Below, one piece after another: positions 36,004 through 48,975 of a DNA stretch of 64,000 nucleotides. The notes under the pieces are model-generated. The model saw only the letters and a program-made list of their open reading frames with translations, did not search any database and was not told where the DNA came from. Position 1 is the stretch's first letter. Each line of letters opens with the position of its first letter. The position numbers and the translations under genes are program-made. Source of the DNA: Pseudoscleropodium purum (taxonomy: Eukaryota; Streptophyta; Bryopsida; Hypnales; Brachytheciaceae); assembly GCA_963969395.1 (NCBI GenBank), contig OZ017802.1, positions 9,116,501-9,180,500 on the forward strand. Reading direction: 5' to 3'.

Positions 36004-38208
36004 CGCAACACAATTCGATATCCCCACAAAGTCTTTGCCCCTAAACCTAATGCTCCAGAAATCGATCAATCTCAAACTTTTCTTACAATTTTTTCTTTTG
36101 GCGACATTGATTCAACGACATTAGCTCTAAAATTCCGTGCTCACACCAATCCTCACAGAAAATTCACGCATCAACTCTCACAACAGCACTTGCAAATACT
36201 CTGCATCTAACCCTAATGCTTCGGAAATAGATGAATTTCTCTCTCCAGCATACCTCTCTTCCAATTTTTCAAATTCTCGGCAATAATTTGGGAATCGAAA
36301 CTCTACGAATTCTGTGCTTAAACGAATCTCCACAACAATTTCTTGGACAAGCACTCAGAAAATTAAAGCTAGATTCAAGAGCACTTCTACTGATAGACCT
36401 TCAATGATCGATGGCGCATTCAACTGGACAGAGCGAGAGCTGAGAAGAGATGTGGATTAGCTACACATACTTGCGAGAAGAGATTAGCTCTTGCACAGGT
36501 GTTGGGGATGATTTAAACAAAGGAGGAAGACCAGGCAACTCCGTCAACTTCACCTGCACGATCAAAAGTACACCTGTAACACAAGATGGATTTCCTTCTC
36601 CGTCATCGTTTCTTTCTCCGCTAAGTTCGAGTAGATCACAAAACACGTGATACAAGTACGCCCATATTTCCTCCCTAAACCACAAAACCCTAATTCGCAC
36701 CAGTAAACCCTAAAAACCGCTCGAAGCTTCTACCAAATACGCAATAGCCAGAACAGCCGAAGTGAAGAACCTTGATCTGCGAATCAGTGCTGTCGACGAA
36801 ACGCCGACTATAAACGAAGACGAAACGAAACAGCATTTAGAAACACAAGTAAAGGCACAAATATAGCATTATTTTTTCCTAATTTATTAAAATCATTGTA
36901 TGATATGTCTCCATTTTTGCTACACCAATACCAAGGTTAATTGATTAACAATTTTGGATATTGATATTTGGTGGTAAATTTGGAGTACTTTTCAGATTAT
37001 CAAATCAAATAGTGTGCCATGTGTCATTGTCACATACAATTAAATAAAAATATATTTTTAATTTTTCAATTCATAAAAACTTTGAAATTCATGGTAGTAT
37101 CAAATGCCATGAAACAAAACCCATGCACCCCTCCTCACAAAGAACTTTCTAACAATATCAAAAAATGTGATTGGGAAATGAATGGTCCAAAAGATCCACA
37201 ATTTAGTATAATTTAAGATCCAAAAATAACTAAAGAATTCATAACTTTCCCACCATATGTACAAACATCACGAAACAAAGCGTGTGCACCCTTCCTCACA
37301 GAGAGCTTTTTGATGGTACCAAGAAACACAACTAGGGGACATATGGTCTATGAGATCTCACCATGACATAACAAAACAACCTAACTTAGATATGGGTTTT
37401 TGATCATTCAGCATAGCGAAGTATAGAGTACTACATAAGTTGCTTAGGCTTGCTATATTATTATTTGCTATGCAATTGTGGTCCCTTACATGGTCGGAGC
37501 AGCTTCTTGAGCGAACAATGGGATTTCATACACGCTTGTTGAACTAAATGATAAAAGGAGACAGTAGGCTACTCCAAGCCATTCATTCTTCCATTCACCG
37601 AGTGGAGTCACGGTAGACTTCCCTCGGCCAGACCTCCTTTTCATCAGCAATGCCTGCAAGAGTCTCCAGCATTATTCCCCTAATGTCTCAATACCAATAA
37701 CAGAAAAAAATTCAAGTATATGGAACAAAAAAGAAGAGACACGATTCTAATTCCTCGAAATCTTCGCATTTAAACAGAGGGCATGACTCCAGTGAACAAC
37801 AAAAGGACGAAAAGTAATAGACCTGTGCATCACAAGCTACTGGATCGAAGGACAATTAAACTTCTACTGTAGGATACATGAACTGTACAGAACAATTCGA
37901 TAGTCCGTCGACCCTGGTCACAAAAACTCTTCAAGCATAGACCTAAGTCCACTCCACTCTACGTCGTTTAGATTTCAATTTGATCACTGACCACCATGAC
38001 CTCATCATCTCCAGACAGGACAACATCTTTCTCGCAACACATTGTGCAGGTAACGTTTGTGTATCAAGATCAAACGTTGAACAAAATGTTAATAATATTG
38101 TACAGTACAATGTGCACTTCAACCTGTCCTAGATATTATATCACGGCAGTGCACTTCTTGGGGATAATCAATCCTACGATATTCACAAAAGGTTGAGTCC
38201 AAATCCTG
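36004..38208. other. Intergenic region between the NFKBIL1-like and dehydrogenase genes
   Basis: 36004-36850 is gene-like in composition and probably holds the promoter and leader of the NFKBIL1-like gene. Overlapping open frames at 36450-36700 on both strands have no recognised homology. 37012-37392 contains two degraded units of a dispersed repeat also found at 54194 and 54932. 37400-38200 is likely 3' untranslated or flanking sequence of the dehydrogenase gene. Confidence 0.45.
37012..37392. repeat. Dispersed repeat, two degraded units
   Basis: The first unit starts GTGTGCCATGTGTCATTG and contains CCATGCACCCCTCCTCAC. The second contains GTGCACCCTTCCTCACAGAG and ends ACAACCTAACTTAGA. The same order of blocks occurs at 54194-54440 and 54932-55182. 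Confidence 0.7.
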
Positions 38209-41200
38209 TCACTCATGGTTCGTCAACTTTGCATGCACCACCTTTGCAATGGCCAAAGACGCTGTAATGCCAGGTGATTCAATTCCATACAAGTTCACAA
38301 GGCCTGGGATCCCATGATCTGCTTCACCCTTCACAGCCAAGTACAAGCAAAGTAGCAGCGTGAGCAGGGGACAGGAAGTAAAAGCATTTAAACTCAACGT
38401 GGGCAACCTCCAACAAACTAACTTTGTGCATCTACATTGTATGATATAAAAGCATAATTGAATATTTGTTTCAGCTTTTTGAAAACTGAAAATTCCGGAG
38501 TTCGAATAGAATAAGGAAGATACCTGAATTAGAAAGTCAGCGGCTGGCTGACCAGGACCGGATAACTTGGGTCGAATGCCAGAGTAATCTGGCTGCAGTG
38601 CTCCATCAGGCAATGAAGGGAAGTAGCTGCGAATACTCCTACGGAAATGCTCCGCCCTATTAGGATCGACTATGTAATCAAATCTGCAGACAACGAAAGG
38701 ATTTCTAAAGCTCAACAAAAATCAGGTCGTACATGACAAGTGTTAGAACTCCAAGAGACTCGCAGATGATAAAAAGCACCACAAATGTATTGGTATCACC
38801 ATAGCATACTGAATTCAGAAAAAACACTGCTTTGACAATTGCATATAAACTAAGCTTTGATATAGAATATACATCGGAAAATTTTATGGACCCAAAATCT
38901 CACGTTGTATGGGGTGATACACGATTTGTCAGGCTTGGGAGCCACTCAACATCTGGTCCGAATTTTACTTGACCTCTGAGGTCTACAGTCGCATGACAGC
39001 CAAGCCCACCGTCTTCAGGAATGGGGTACACCAAATGCGAGAAAGGAGATTTGACTCCTGATAAACAGAAATAACAACCTCTGGCATAATAACTGTCAGG
39101 GATAGTGTGTGAAGGCAATCCGTTTAAGTCTCTCGCCAGAGATTGAGCGTGAAGACCCGTAGCATTGACAACGTAGTTTGCGCACAAGACTGCATCGACT
39201 CCTTTCCCTGCAATATTTTCATTTAGTGAAAAATATAATATGACATGAGCTTGCCAACGATGATAACATAGAGAGCGTGTCTACGTAGGAAGAGAGATCT
39301 GCATCTGTCATGAAGTAGCTTCTTACCTTCAAGTTTACGGATGAAATCCTCCATAATAAAATAGTTAAATCATATATATGATATAGAAGATTGAGCAATG
39401 CGTGTCTTACCAGAAGACGACAGGAGAGCATCTGTGCTACCAACATGTATCTCAATGTTCCTTTTTGTAATGACACCCTTCAACATTGATGTATTGAAAG
39501 CAAATGAAGCTCCGTGTTCTTCTGCATCACCCTGCAAATGATATAGAAGAAAACATCAGTGATTTAGTCTACCTCCTGTCTTGCAAATTCAGGTTTTTCA
39601 TTTACTCACATTTGGAAAAGTATTCCATGGGAAGCATGTGGGGGCATGTAATTAACCCCTAAAGTCCCATTGACCCTTAGAGGACAAAATCAATTTTGGA
39701 TAGGCTCCCATGGTCTCAATTTTTGTCATGATTATTTGAAACTTTTTTTGAAGATAGGAAAACACATCATCTTTTGGGGAATATAATATTCATTTCAATT
39801 GGTGTTAGGGAGAAAAAGTTATGCCCCTCTATGCCCAAAACATGATTCGTCAAGCAATGCAAAAAAATCACAAAAAGTCAAAATAAAATTTTCAAAATTT
39901 TGTTTCTCATAGAAAGTATGTTGTCTAAATGGAAAGATTTTATGCATTCAATTTGGACTAGTAATGAAAAATTTATGGACAATCTTGTTATTCAAGTAAT
40001 CTAAGCATCTTTTTGAAAAAATAACTTGTAGGATTCATTTTTTAACACAAATTTCACAGTTAAAAAAAAAGAAGTTCAATAGGATTAAGTTCGCTTGCTA
40101 GGACAATCTCACCATTGGAGATTATTGTACTTCAATTCCATCTTAGACCTATTAACAATGCCATTTTTCCTTAGACTTTCAAGTCAATTCTTCAACATAA
40201 ATTTTTTTTAATTCAATATTGGTAATGCAAAAATTTTAAACTAAGAAGATTCAAAGCCTTAAAATCTACGCAAGCAAGGTGCATAAAACCCGGTTTTCTT
40301 CACTTCAAACGCAAATGTCTTGCAATCCATGAAATCAAGGTTTCTGAAATTTCTTCCACACATTCATATAGCAGTCTAGTACAAGATCCAATGGTTAGAT
40401 ATGCAAGAAAAAACAATTTCTGAAGTGTTTTGCACTTTGCAACAGAAATGGCACTTTTGAGTGGAATTTGATGAAAAAAAGGCCTCGGAGTTTAGGGGTT
40501 AAATACGCTACACATTGGGAGGAACATATTATCGGTGAAATCGCAGGAGAGAACGTACTTGTAATGTGAGCATGAACAAATGAGTGTCCAGAATCCCTGA
40601 TGAAGGCGACCATAATGCCTTCACGCAGTGTAAATGGGGTTCCAACTCTTTAGCTTCAGCAGCCTCCATAAGTCGTAAATCAGTCACACCATTTGCATTT
40701 CCAGCCCTCATCAAGTTCTCCAGGATAGGGATTTGATGGGCCTGAGTGGCAACAATCAACTTTCCAACTTTCCTACAAGGAACTCCGTTCTCTTCACAAT
40801 AGGAGTAAAGCGCGTGCCTTCCTTCGACACATAGTTTCGCCTGCAGCACAAGAATTTTGATTAGTAGAATGTAGGTTCAATAAGATGATTCATGATCCTT
40901 AACTCTTTTCATATACAGTGCATGCTTCCTTACAAGAATGCGGTCCTTGTCAGATAGCATACGAAGAAGAGGGTACACTATTACTATACAAGTGCATCCA
41001 AACCTTGAGAGAACCTTGAGGATAGTAGATGCCCGCATGCACAACCTCGCTGTTGCGGGAGCTTGTACCAGTTCCAATGTCTGCAGCTCCTTCAATCACC
41101 CAAACTTCACGTCCTACCAAGGCAAGTTCTCTGGCGACTGCAAGACCCACGACCCCAGCACCCACTACCACACACTCCACTCTTTCCCGGGGTGGTGCTG

Positions 41201-42573
41201 AATATTCTGTTGATAGAAGTCGACCAAACGCCTGAAAAGTCAACGAACCTAAGGTTCATGGTTCATGATCGAATTGCAAATCCCCGTATCACACGAATTT
41301 AAATCCGGGATTCCAATAAAGATTCAAGCTCATGCAAGTGGCTGACTTAATCAACATTGTAAGGACATGCTCATCATGATCACACTTACGTTACCAGGTC
41401 GTTGGACACGAGAATAAACAAAATCAAACCAACAAATCAAAGCTTTGGGCATGCACTTACAAAATTTCTGCCGTCTGTGCGTCTCCCCTCTATCGACGGT
41501 CGCCAATCCTTTCCCTCAATCAATGAATGTGAGCCTCTAGGCTGACAATAATCACGTATCTGCAATGCATGTGAAGGTCGCGATGTATAGCGTGGGGAGT
41601 GATATGCGGAGGAATTGAGCTGCAGCACTCTCATAAAGATCGTCCATTTTGACGACGACCTTAGTCGATGAAACATATCTGAGAAGTGGACACAGCAGAT
41701 CCACCTTTAGCATACGCAATATTCAAAGCGGCAGCTCTCTTTCCATAGAGTAAAGGTGCAAGGAAGATCAGGACTCTCTAAGCAAACGAACTTCATCCAT
41801 GATAATAAGATTAAAAGTGAAAAAAAAAATGTTTGACAATAAGCCACAACACGGTATATATGTTTCAACTGCAGCGCAAAGCATATCATTTGGTGTTTTT
41901 AGCTCTAAATACAAAAAGCATCATCAGTCTCGATTATGAACATCAAATTCATCCTTTCACAAAATTCTCCATAAGGACTTTCTAACCAAACGAATCCCAT
42001 TCATAATACCGTAACTAAGATTCAGAGTGTATCAACAAGTTTTGACAAGCACTAGTGATGAGACACAACACAGTAATACACATTTTAATCACAGCGGCAA
42101 AGCAAATCATTCGATTCTCCTAGCTCTAAAATTACCGACACGTATCATGACTACAGATCACACAATATTCATGATTTCCGTAAATTCTTGGAAACAAAGC
42201 AACGCAGGAGATCACGCCTTCACTGCGACAGAAGGATTTCCCTTTCTTCAAAGACTTGAGCTGAGATCGACTACTGAAGCAACAGAAACGCGGAGATCTC
42301 TCCCCAGTCATCGAACGAAACGCTGAACAAGGGCAGAAATTGAAATTCCAGAAATCCCGTCCATACCTTTGGAATCGAATTGACCGACAGAAGATTCGAA
42401 TTCCGCAGAGGAAAAGGTCGATGAGTCGTTCCCTGTAGAGAAGTTGTCACGGAAGGCGCTTCGCAAACAGTACCGTCAGCTCCGGTGCTGCCAGTGCGAG
42501 ATACCTCCTTCGAGAGTGCAATTCTCACCACAGCAGCAGGCGCAGAGGGAAGGGAAAGCAGCGTGATTCTCAT
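38209..42573 (-). CDS. L2HGDH: L-2-hydroxyglutarate dehydrogenase, mitochondrial
   Basis: Eight phase-consistent exons: 42573-42367, 41559-41461, 41231-41004, 40840-40559, 39531-39411, 39207-38904, 38683-38524 and 38328-38209, giving about 506 residues. The enzyme is an FAD-dependent oxidoreductase (DAO fold) that oxidises L-2-hydroxyglutarate to 2-oxoglutarate in the mitochondrial matrix, repairing a side product of malate dehydrogenase. The first two exons encode an about 100-residue Ser/Arg-rich leader fitting a mitochondrial presequence. Exon 3 holds the FAD-binding [14 protein letters not shown] and the conserved [15 protein letters not shown]. Later motifs are [46 protein letters not shown] and [14 protein letters not shown]. 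The start is a true ATG. Intron 4 (1,027 bp) is mostly an inverted-repeat element. Splicing of exon 2 depends on phase agreement alone, because the leader is not conserved. Confidence 0.93.
39652..40502. mobile_element. Element with TTAACCCCTAAA ends inside dehydrogenase intron 4
   Basis: TTAACCCCTAAA (39652-39663) and its exact complement TTTAGGGGTTAA (40491-40502) bracket 851 bp that make up most of the intron. Agreement extends outward and inward to about 18 positions with two mismatches. The interior is AT-rich with no coding frame. The core resembles a TTTAGGG telomere unit, but it occurs once, not as an array. Confidence 0.6.
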
Positions 42574-44349
42574 AGTAGCGAGCTCTGTGACCTAATTTAA
42601 TTAAGTGAGAGCTGCAACAATTGAATGCAGAGACGGAAGCGTTTGGAAAAGGCTACAGTGGCCGATCGCTCAATTGCTACGAAGACGGAGCAGCACCCTC
42701 GTCAACCCTAAAACGTGCAAATACAAGAGTTTCAAAATTCTTTAAATCGTAGTGAATAAAGTAAATAACATCTTCAAAAAATAACATCTTCGAATCATGT
42801 TTCAAAATAAACTATCATCTTCAACTCTTTAGTACTTGAATTCTTTTTTTTAATTTTTTCACATTTTATTTGGTTATACTTTGTACAAAATGTATTATTT
42901 ACATCAATTTGTATTGTTTTCATTGAATTGGTTGAAGGGAAAGGTCATCTTTTAAAGATTTGAGACTTTGCTTTGGATAAATGTGAAGGTATTTGGAAGA
43001 GACATTGCTTTGTTAGTAGCACTTTATTCATCATCCTAAATATGGGATTTGGAGTGCTTAGGAAGAGACCCAAGCCAAAATGTGTAATATAATGAGAATT
43101 TTGGATATAGAGAGCAATTACATTAATTAATGGGGTAAAAATTAATGTTATTATGTAGCAAACTATCTTTATTTTTTTGAGCAACCATGAAAATTCTATG
43201 CCTTGCTAAATGATGGAAATTTGGTGAGTGTAATTTTCTTTGGAATAGTTTTGTAATTTTAACTGTAAGGTTCTTTTATTAGAGTGGATGTATCTTTTAT
43301 TTCATATGTGTATTCAATCAAACAAATAAAAGGGGTCCTAGAGTGAGTAGGAAATTATTTTCTAATCCAAAGCAATGAAATGTGAGAATGATGAATAGTG
43401 AAAGTATAGGAAACATACTATAGGTTGGTCCTCTTGACTTAAGGTTTGAGATTCATGCTCTATTTTTTTCAATTTTACTTGCTTAATTACAAGATGAATT
43501 AGTAAAGGCTCCCATAGAGGACCATTGTAGTAGAATGGATTTTTTGGAATTTCGGACAAGGTCCCATAATATCAAAATTTGTGCCAATTTTTTATTTTAT
43601 TTAAAGAATGTATGAGCAACGATGAAGGATTAGGATTTTTTCATTCATTTGAAGCCCAAATGAAGAAGTTACATATTTTTTTTTAAAAGGTGGAGACCAA
43701 GCAAAGAGAGCAAGGACTTTGGCCATTGGACTTCAAGTTTAGGGTTCATCAATTGAGGCAAAGAGAATGTAGGTTGATTCTAAATGAAGGGGTTTAGTTG
43801 CATGGGCCTTGCCAAATGCCAACCTCTCAACCTCATGAAGTGTGAAGTGTGGTTGGAGATCAACTAGTTGTTATAAAGACCTCACTTTATATTGAATTAG
43901 GGGTTGTGGTGACTTTTGATGAGGTGATAGCAACAACTTTGGGGTCCCAAATCCAAATACATTTTTTAGTTGAATTAGCAATTTCTCCAACCTCATAAAA
44001 TTTGTGCAATCTAACACTGTTTATAAATTCTCAAACATTAAAATGAAATTATATATGACTTCATTAATCCAAATTTGCCCATTTTGTAATCAACACTTCA
44101 AGTCCCTTTGCCAACTTAAATTTAGCCAATCCTAATTTGAAAGTTTAGAAAAGAAGATTAGATTGCAAGTAAAAACATTTACAACACCTACAATCTTTGA
44201 TTCAAACCTCAATTTGGAGAATTTGAAGAATTATCTCCATAATTGAATTAATTCAATCACCTAAAAATCCCATGATTAACAACATCTTTTCTAATCTTAG
44301 TCATTCCAACTACGATTGATGAGAATTGTCATCTAAAAGTGGTTCTATC
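42574..44349. other. Intergenic region upstream of the dehydrogenase gene
   Basis: The first about 150 bp probably hold the promoter and leader. The rest is AT-rich with no supportable gene. Confidence 0.5.
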
Positions 44350-44506
44350 AATCAGCTACTTTATTATCAATCTCCAGTATTATTTTAATTGCAGGCTCCA
44401 AATAGAAACCCAAAATGCAACAATATGAATATTTGTGCTTTGGAGGAGGGTGGTACTGAAAAGAGTAAGGCCTTCAAAGCTACAATTGAGATCTATCAAT
44501 GGATTT

Positions 44507-45556
44507 CACTACAAGAAAAAGTAGTGTTTTTAAGTACACTTAGTCCTAGTAGTAATGACTTTCTAGGAGATTTTACTAGATATACATGTGTTTTTAGTAA
44601 AATATAGCAATTGGCACTTGCTATACTACACATTCATCATTAGAATTTTATACAAATTTTATACGAATTTTTATGTATTAGATAGAATGCAAAATAAAAA
44701 TCTTCAAACAAAAATGACTGAAATCTTTGTATAGTTTTTTTATAAGTTATATATATTGAAATATACAATAGAAATTTATTGAATGATGAATGAAACATAT
44801 GCAATGGTGAATACTATAAAAGATACACATACATTAGAATGCATTAGAAATTTGACTCCATTGTTATAAAAAATGGCAACCCAAATTGAAGAATTGAAAA
44901 GAAAAATTTATAAATCTCAAAACTTTGTGAACAACTTAATTGTTGTGGAATCCAAAATCACTTCAATTAAATTAATTTCTCAAAATCATTTGGTAGTAGC
45001 GACAGAAAATTGAAATCATGAAAATTCAAAGCTCACAAAAGCACAAAATCATAGAAGTGCAAAGAAGTGTAAAGCCAAAAGAAGCAATGGATTTGCTACC
45101 TCTATAATATCATCCTATGGATCTTCTTTAATATCACTTTAATTGCAACAACTATATTATTTCTATAATATCACCCTTTGTAAAAAGTGATATTACAAAA
45201 GTGATAGCAAACTGCTACTCTATTTCTGTAATATCACATTGTGTGAAAATACGATTTCTATGTATGCATGATTGAAAATACTTTTACAAAAAATTTTAAA
45301 TAATTATTTTAAAGACTTATTGAAATCATTATCATGCATTCTATTCAAATATATCAAAATTTTACTAATATGTGATACAATGAATGCGTAGCATAGCAAG
45401 CACAAGCCCCTCGAATTAATGGTAGCATTTTGTGATATTACAGAGGGAGATATGATTTTAGTAGTATGATTATTATTATTAATCTCCTAAAAGGTCATTT
45501 ACTTATAGAACTATATTACTAAGACTATATGTGAAATACCCCTTTCTCTTGTAGTA
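44507..45556. mobile_element. Non-autonomous CACTA (En/Spm-type) DNA transposon
   Basis: The left end is CACTACAAGAAAAAGTAGTG and the right end is CCTTTCTCTTGTAGTA, the expected CACTA inverted terminus with the last G changed to A. A 3-bp TTT direct repeat flanks it (44504-44506, 45557-45559), as expected for the superfamily. Copy 2 of the segmental duplication reads ATGGATTTTAGAGATTGG at the corresponding place, an empty site. It is 1,050 bp long and encodes no transposase, so it would need a helper. Confidence 0.88.
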
Positions 45557-46362
45557 TTTAGAGATTGGAGCTAGCATTCCTCAAGCAAAGATCATTGTAA
45601 CTCTCTTGAACATTGATCACTGGTCCTTTGTAGTGTATTGGTTCCAAAGTCTTCAAGAAAATGGCCCAAAGTGACCATGCCCATGATAGATACATTCAAA
45701 TGTGCCATTGACCTTAAACTGCCATCTATACTATGTGTACATCTCGGAAGTCACTTCTATACCTATGTGGAAGAAACGCTTTTAGAACCAAACTTTGTTC
45801 CTTAATAACTTTTGCATACAACATCCAAATGCTACGTTCTCTAGTGTGTTGGGAACCTCATTTTACTTGCCAACAAGAACATATGAAAATCTGACCAGTC
45901 TAATAATAGGCTCAATAGCAAAAAGTGGCAGCTTTGGGAATACCTACCTTATTTTTATTTCTAAGCATCACTTCTAATTGCCAAGTTCCTACACTTTTGG
46001 AGACAGTGAGTGGCGCAAAGTAGTGTATAGAAAACATCCAAGATCTTTAAATGTGATTTTCAAGTTTACAAGTCCATGCATTTGTCATGGTCATCAAGTA
46101 CTCTTTTGTGTGATTCCAAAGCAGTTTGTAGTTTTAAAATCTGACCATTTTTGAGCATGCTACAGTTTCCTGAAGTTGCTGAACTTGTCTGCTGATATCA
46201 CACTGTGGAAAACTTTGTAAGATTGTTGTCCCATTTGGATTGTCAATCGTCTTTTGGTTAATTATATATAAACCTTCCATGACAATTTTCAAGAGGAGCT
46301 GATTCAATGAAATCTAACAAAGACACTCATAGGGAGGATCCAATAGGGAGGATCCGCAACCT

Positions 46363-48975
46363 GTGGTGAATCCCAAAAACAAAACATCGGTACCCGAAGA
46401 CAGACCCAGCACGGCCCCCCTAGCAATGAAGGAAGACAGTCGACAGAGACAGTCCTTCCGGAACTCTGCGGTAGGTGTTGGGGTGGTACAGAAGAATGTA
46501 CAGACTGCAAAACGAGAGTTACAAACAAAATACCACAAGCAGATGAAAACACAACATTTGACACCAAGTTGAGAGTCCAAGCAGTCTTCACAGATTGAAG
46601 AGGAAATGGCTCTGCTAAAGACTAAGGCAACAAATATGGAGCAAAGGCTGGTGAAAGGACAAATGCAAGGACAAGCACCAAGTCACCCACCGCTGGTGAA
46701 CTTTCTAAAATCTCATATTAAAGATCACTTCATCTCAGTCCAAATGTTGGCTAGAGGCTGCTTCCGAATTGAATTTCCAGATGCTACAAGAGCCAACAAC
46801 TGTGTAAAACTAGCCAACCTATCTTGGGGAGGGCGAGTGATCAGGTTTGGTCGTTGGACACAAGGATTCTCAGTCCAAATGCTGGCCAGAGGCTGCTTCC
46901 GAATTGAATTTCCAGATGCTACAAGAGCCAGCAACTGTGTAAAACTAGCCAACCTATCTTGGGGAGGGCGAGTGATTAGGTTTGGTCGTTGGACACAAGG
47001 ATTCTCAGTCCAAATGCTGGCCAGAGGCTGCTTCCGAATTGAATTTCCAGATGCTACAAGAGCCAGCAACTGTGTAAAACTAGCCAACCTATCCTGGGGA
47101 GGGCGAGTGATCAGGCTTGGTCGTTGGACACAAGGATTCTCAGCAGAGGTCCTGAGCTCATACAAACTAGGTCACGTAGTTCGGGTTCAGTTTCCGGATC
47201 TGGAACCCTTCCTGCAAGAGGAGCGGTGGCTCAAGCGACTGGACTCCCTCCTAGGAGAAGTCTTATCGGTTGAGGGCAAGGAATCTGCCAGGAAGCGACC
47301 AACAGGACCCATAGTGAACGTTTTGATCACAGACATCAAGAAATTCCCAGCCACGCTATGCATGCCATCTTTCGCACTGGGGGCCCCAGCGAGCGAGACC
47401 AAGACACAGAGAATTTTCTACTCTGGACTACCTAATCAATGTAACAGATGCAGAGGATTCGGCCACTCTGCACCAGAATGCCACTTACCCAGATACCAAG
47501 ACTAGGGTGCCAAGGGAAACCAGGGAAAGTCCCCCCTGGCCCCACAGCCCACAGAGATGCAGGCAGACAAACCGAATCCACCTAAAACCGGAGGCCAAGA
47601 ATGGACAGTCAAGACAGCAAAGAACAAGAAAGGAAACAAAGCAGGTCCTTCCACATCAAACAAACTTGGCCATCAAGACATTCCACTGCTACAAAACTCA
47701 AACAGTACATCCCAACACAAACAAGCAAAAGAGAAGGACCTTACCTGCCCCAATCCATTTGCAGCCCTGCAAGAAGGAACACACTCAAGGGCGACAACAA
47801 CAGAGGACCAACTTGGACAACCATCCCTCACCAAGAGAGCAAAGAAGACCAAATCCAAGCAGGTGGTGAAGGAGCAGGAACAAGGTACCAGAGACGAGCA
47901 GGACCTCACAGAACCTGCATCCAACACCCACAACCAACATCAGGAGACAAGAGGGGACCAAACCAACTCGGATCCAGCACCGCACATACCTGAGACACAA
48001 GAACTCAGGCTTCTCAAGAGCCAACTCAGTGACAGTGAAGAGCTCACACTGAGATCCAACAACAGCAGCAAACCACCACACTCCCAACAGGAAGGAAATA
48101 ACTCTCAAACTGAAAACCCATAGCCAGCAACATCTCAAGACAAGCAAATAGAGGAGGGACTATCCGATGGAAGAACGCCCACATTCACGGAGGACACAAA
48201 CCACCCCATGGAGGCTCAGATAAATGGAATACTGGCAGATGATAGAACTCCAACCACGAGACATCACATGGGAGATTTTCACAACCTGAAGATAGAAGAG
48301 GGGATATCCTAGCTTCCAGCAGGCTTGGGGAAGGCCTCAACAAACATCCCCCAAAGCTTCTGGAAGGCATTTTGTGATCCAAAGCACAAATCTGAGGGTG
48401 AAACACACCCACTATCCCCCTCCATGAGAAATCACATTACAGTGTGGCTAGTCCTTTACAAGGGGGTCATCAAGAAATCTTACCTGCTGGATAAAACACT
48501 CCACCCTCCGCAACTTCTGTCGCCTCTTTCCTTAGCTGCAGCAGAAGGAAAATGGACAGTACAAACAGCAAGGGAGATGGTTACGCAGGTGGTCACATTG
48601 CATCTTAACACGAACTTTGGATTCATACAAACAACGTTCAAACACTGGAACGACGTGAAATGGAAATACAGGTGGGATACGGGACTTGGCGTATCAGAGC
48701 TCACCGTCTTGGTATTCATCCAATTGATTGGAAAGGCCCAAATACCAAGGGAGTTGGGGCTAAGATGGTTTGACACTCCAAGACTCAGCAAAAGCAATGT
48801 ACTCTGGAAGCACACACCCTCACACTCGCTGTTCCTGGTGACATCTAACATCGGTATGGACCCAACTAAAGACTTGGACTGGTCTCCAAGCTGTCATGCC
48901 TCACCCTGCCAAGCATCTAAAAGGCTAAAATCCACACCTTCTTCTAGCTTCGGTACTCCGGCTCCAGCAATATGA
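46363..48975 (+). pseudogene. LINE ORF1 (gag-like, CCHC zinc knuckle)
   Basis: One reading frame runs to a natural TGA at 48973 but is cut by stops ending at 46572 (TGA), 47505 (TAG), 48123 (TAG) and 48312 (TAG). The N-terminal part resembles the DUF4283-type domain of plant LINE ORF1 proteins. It ends in a zinc knuckle, CNRCRGFGHSAPECH (about 47441-47485), with the CX2CX4HX4C spacing. A low-complexity Gln/Thr/Asn-rich linker and a C-terminal region follow. A 135-bp segment is triplicated in frame at 46735-47139. The exact start is unknown. Confidence 0.85.
46735..47139 (+). repeat. In-frame triplication of 135 bp (45 codons) in LINE ORF1
   Basis: Units at 46735-46869, 46870-47004 and 47005-47139 each encode a segment starting SVQMLARGCFRIEFPDATRA and ending RWTQGF. 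They differ by only a few bases, far fewer than the decay seen elsewhere in the element. The unit lies in the presumed RNA-binding fold, so two of the three copies are surplus. Confidence 0.95.

Noticed and set aside
39652..40502. Interstitial telomere repeat
   Set aside because: The TTTAGGG-like word occurs singly at each end, not as an array.
46725..47165. Minus-strand frame of 146 codons with three repeats
   Set aside because: It is the antisense of the in-frame triplication in LINE ORF1; repeats with a length divisible by three keep any frame open.
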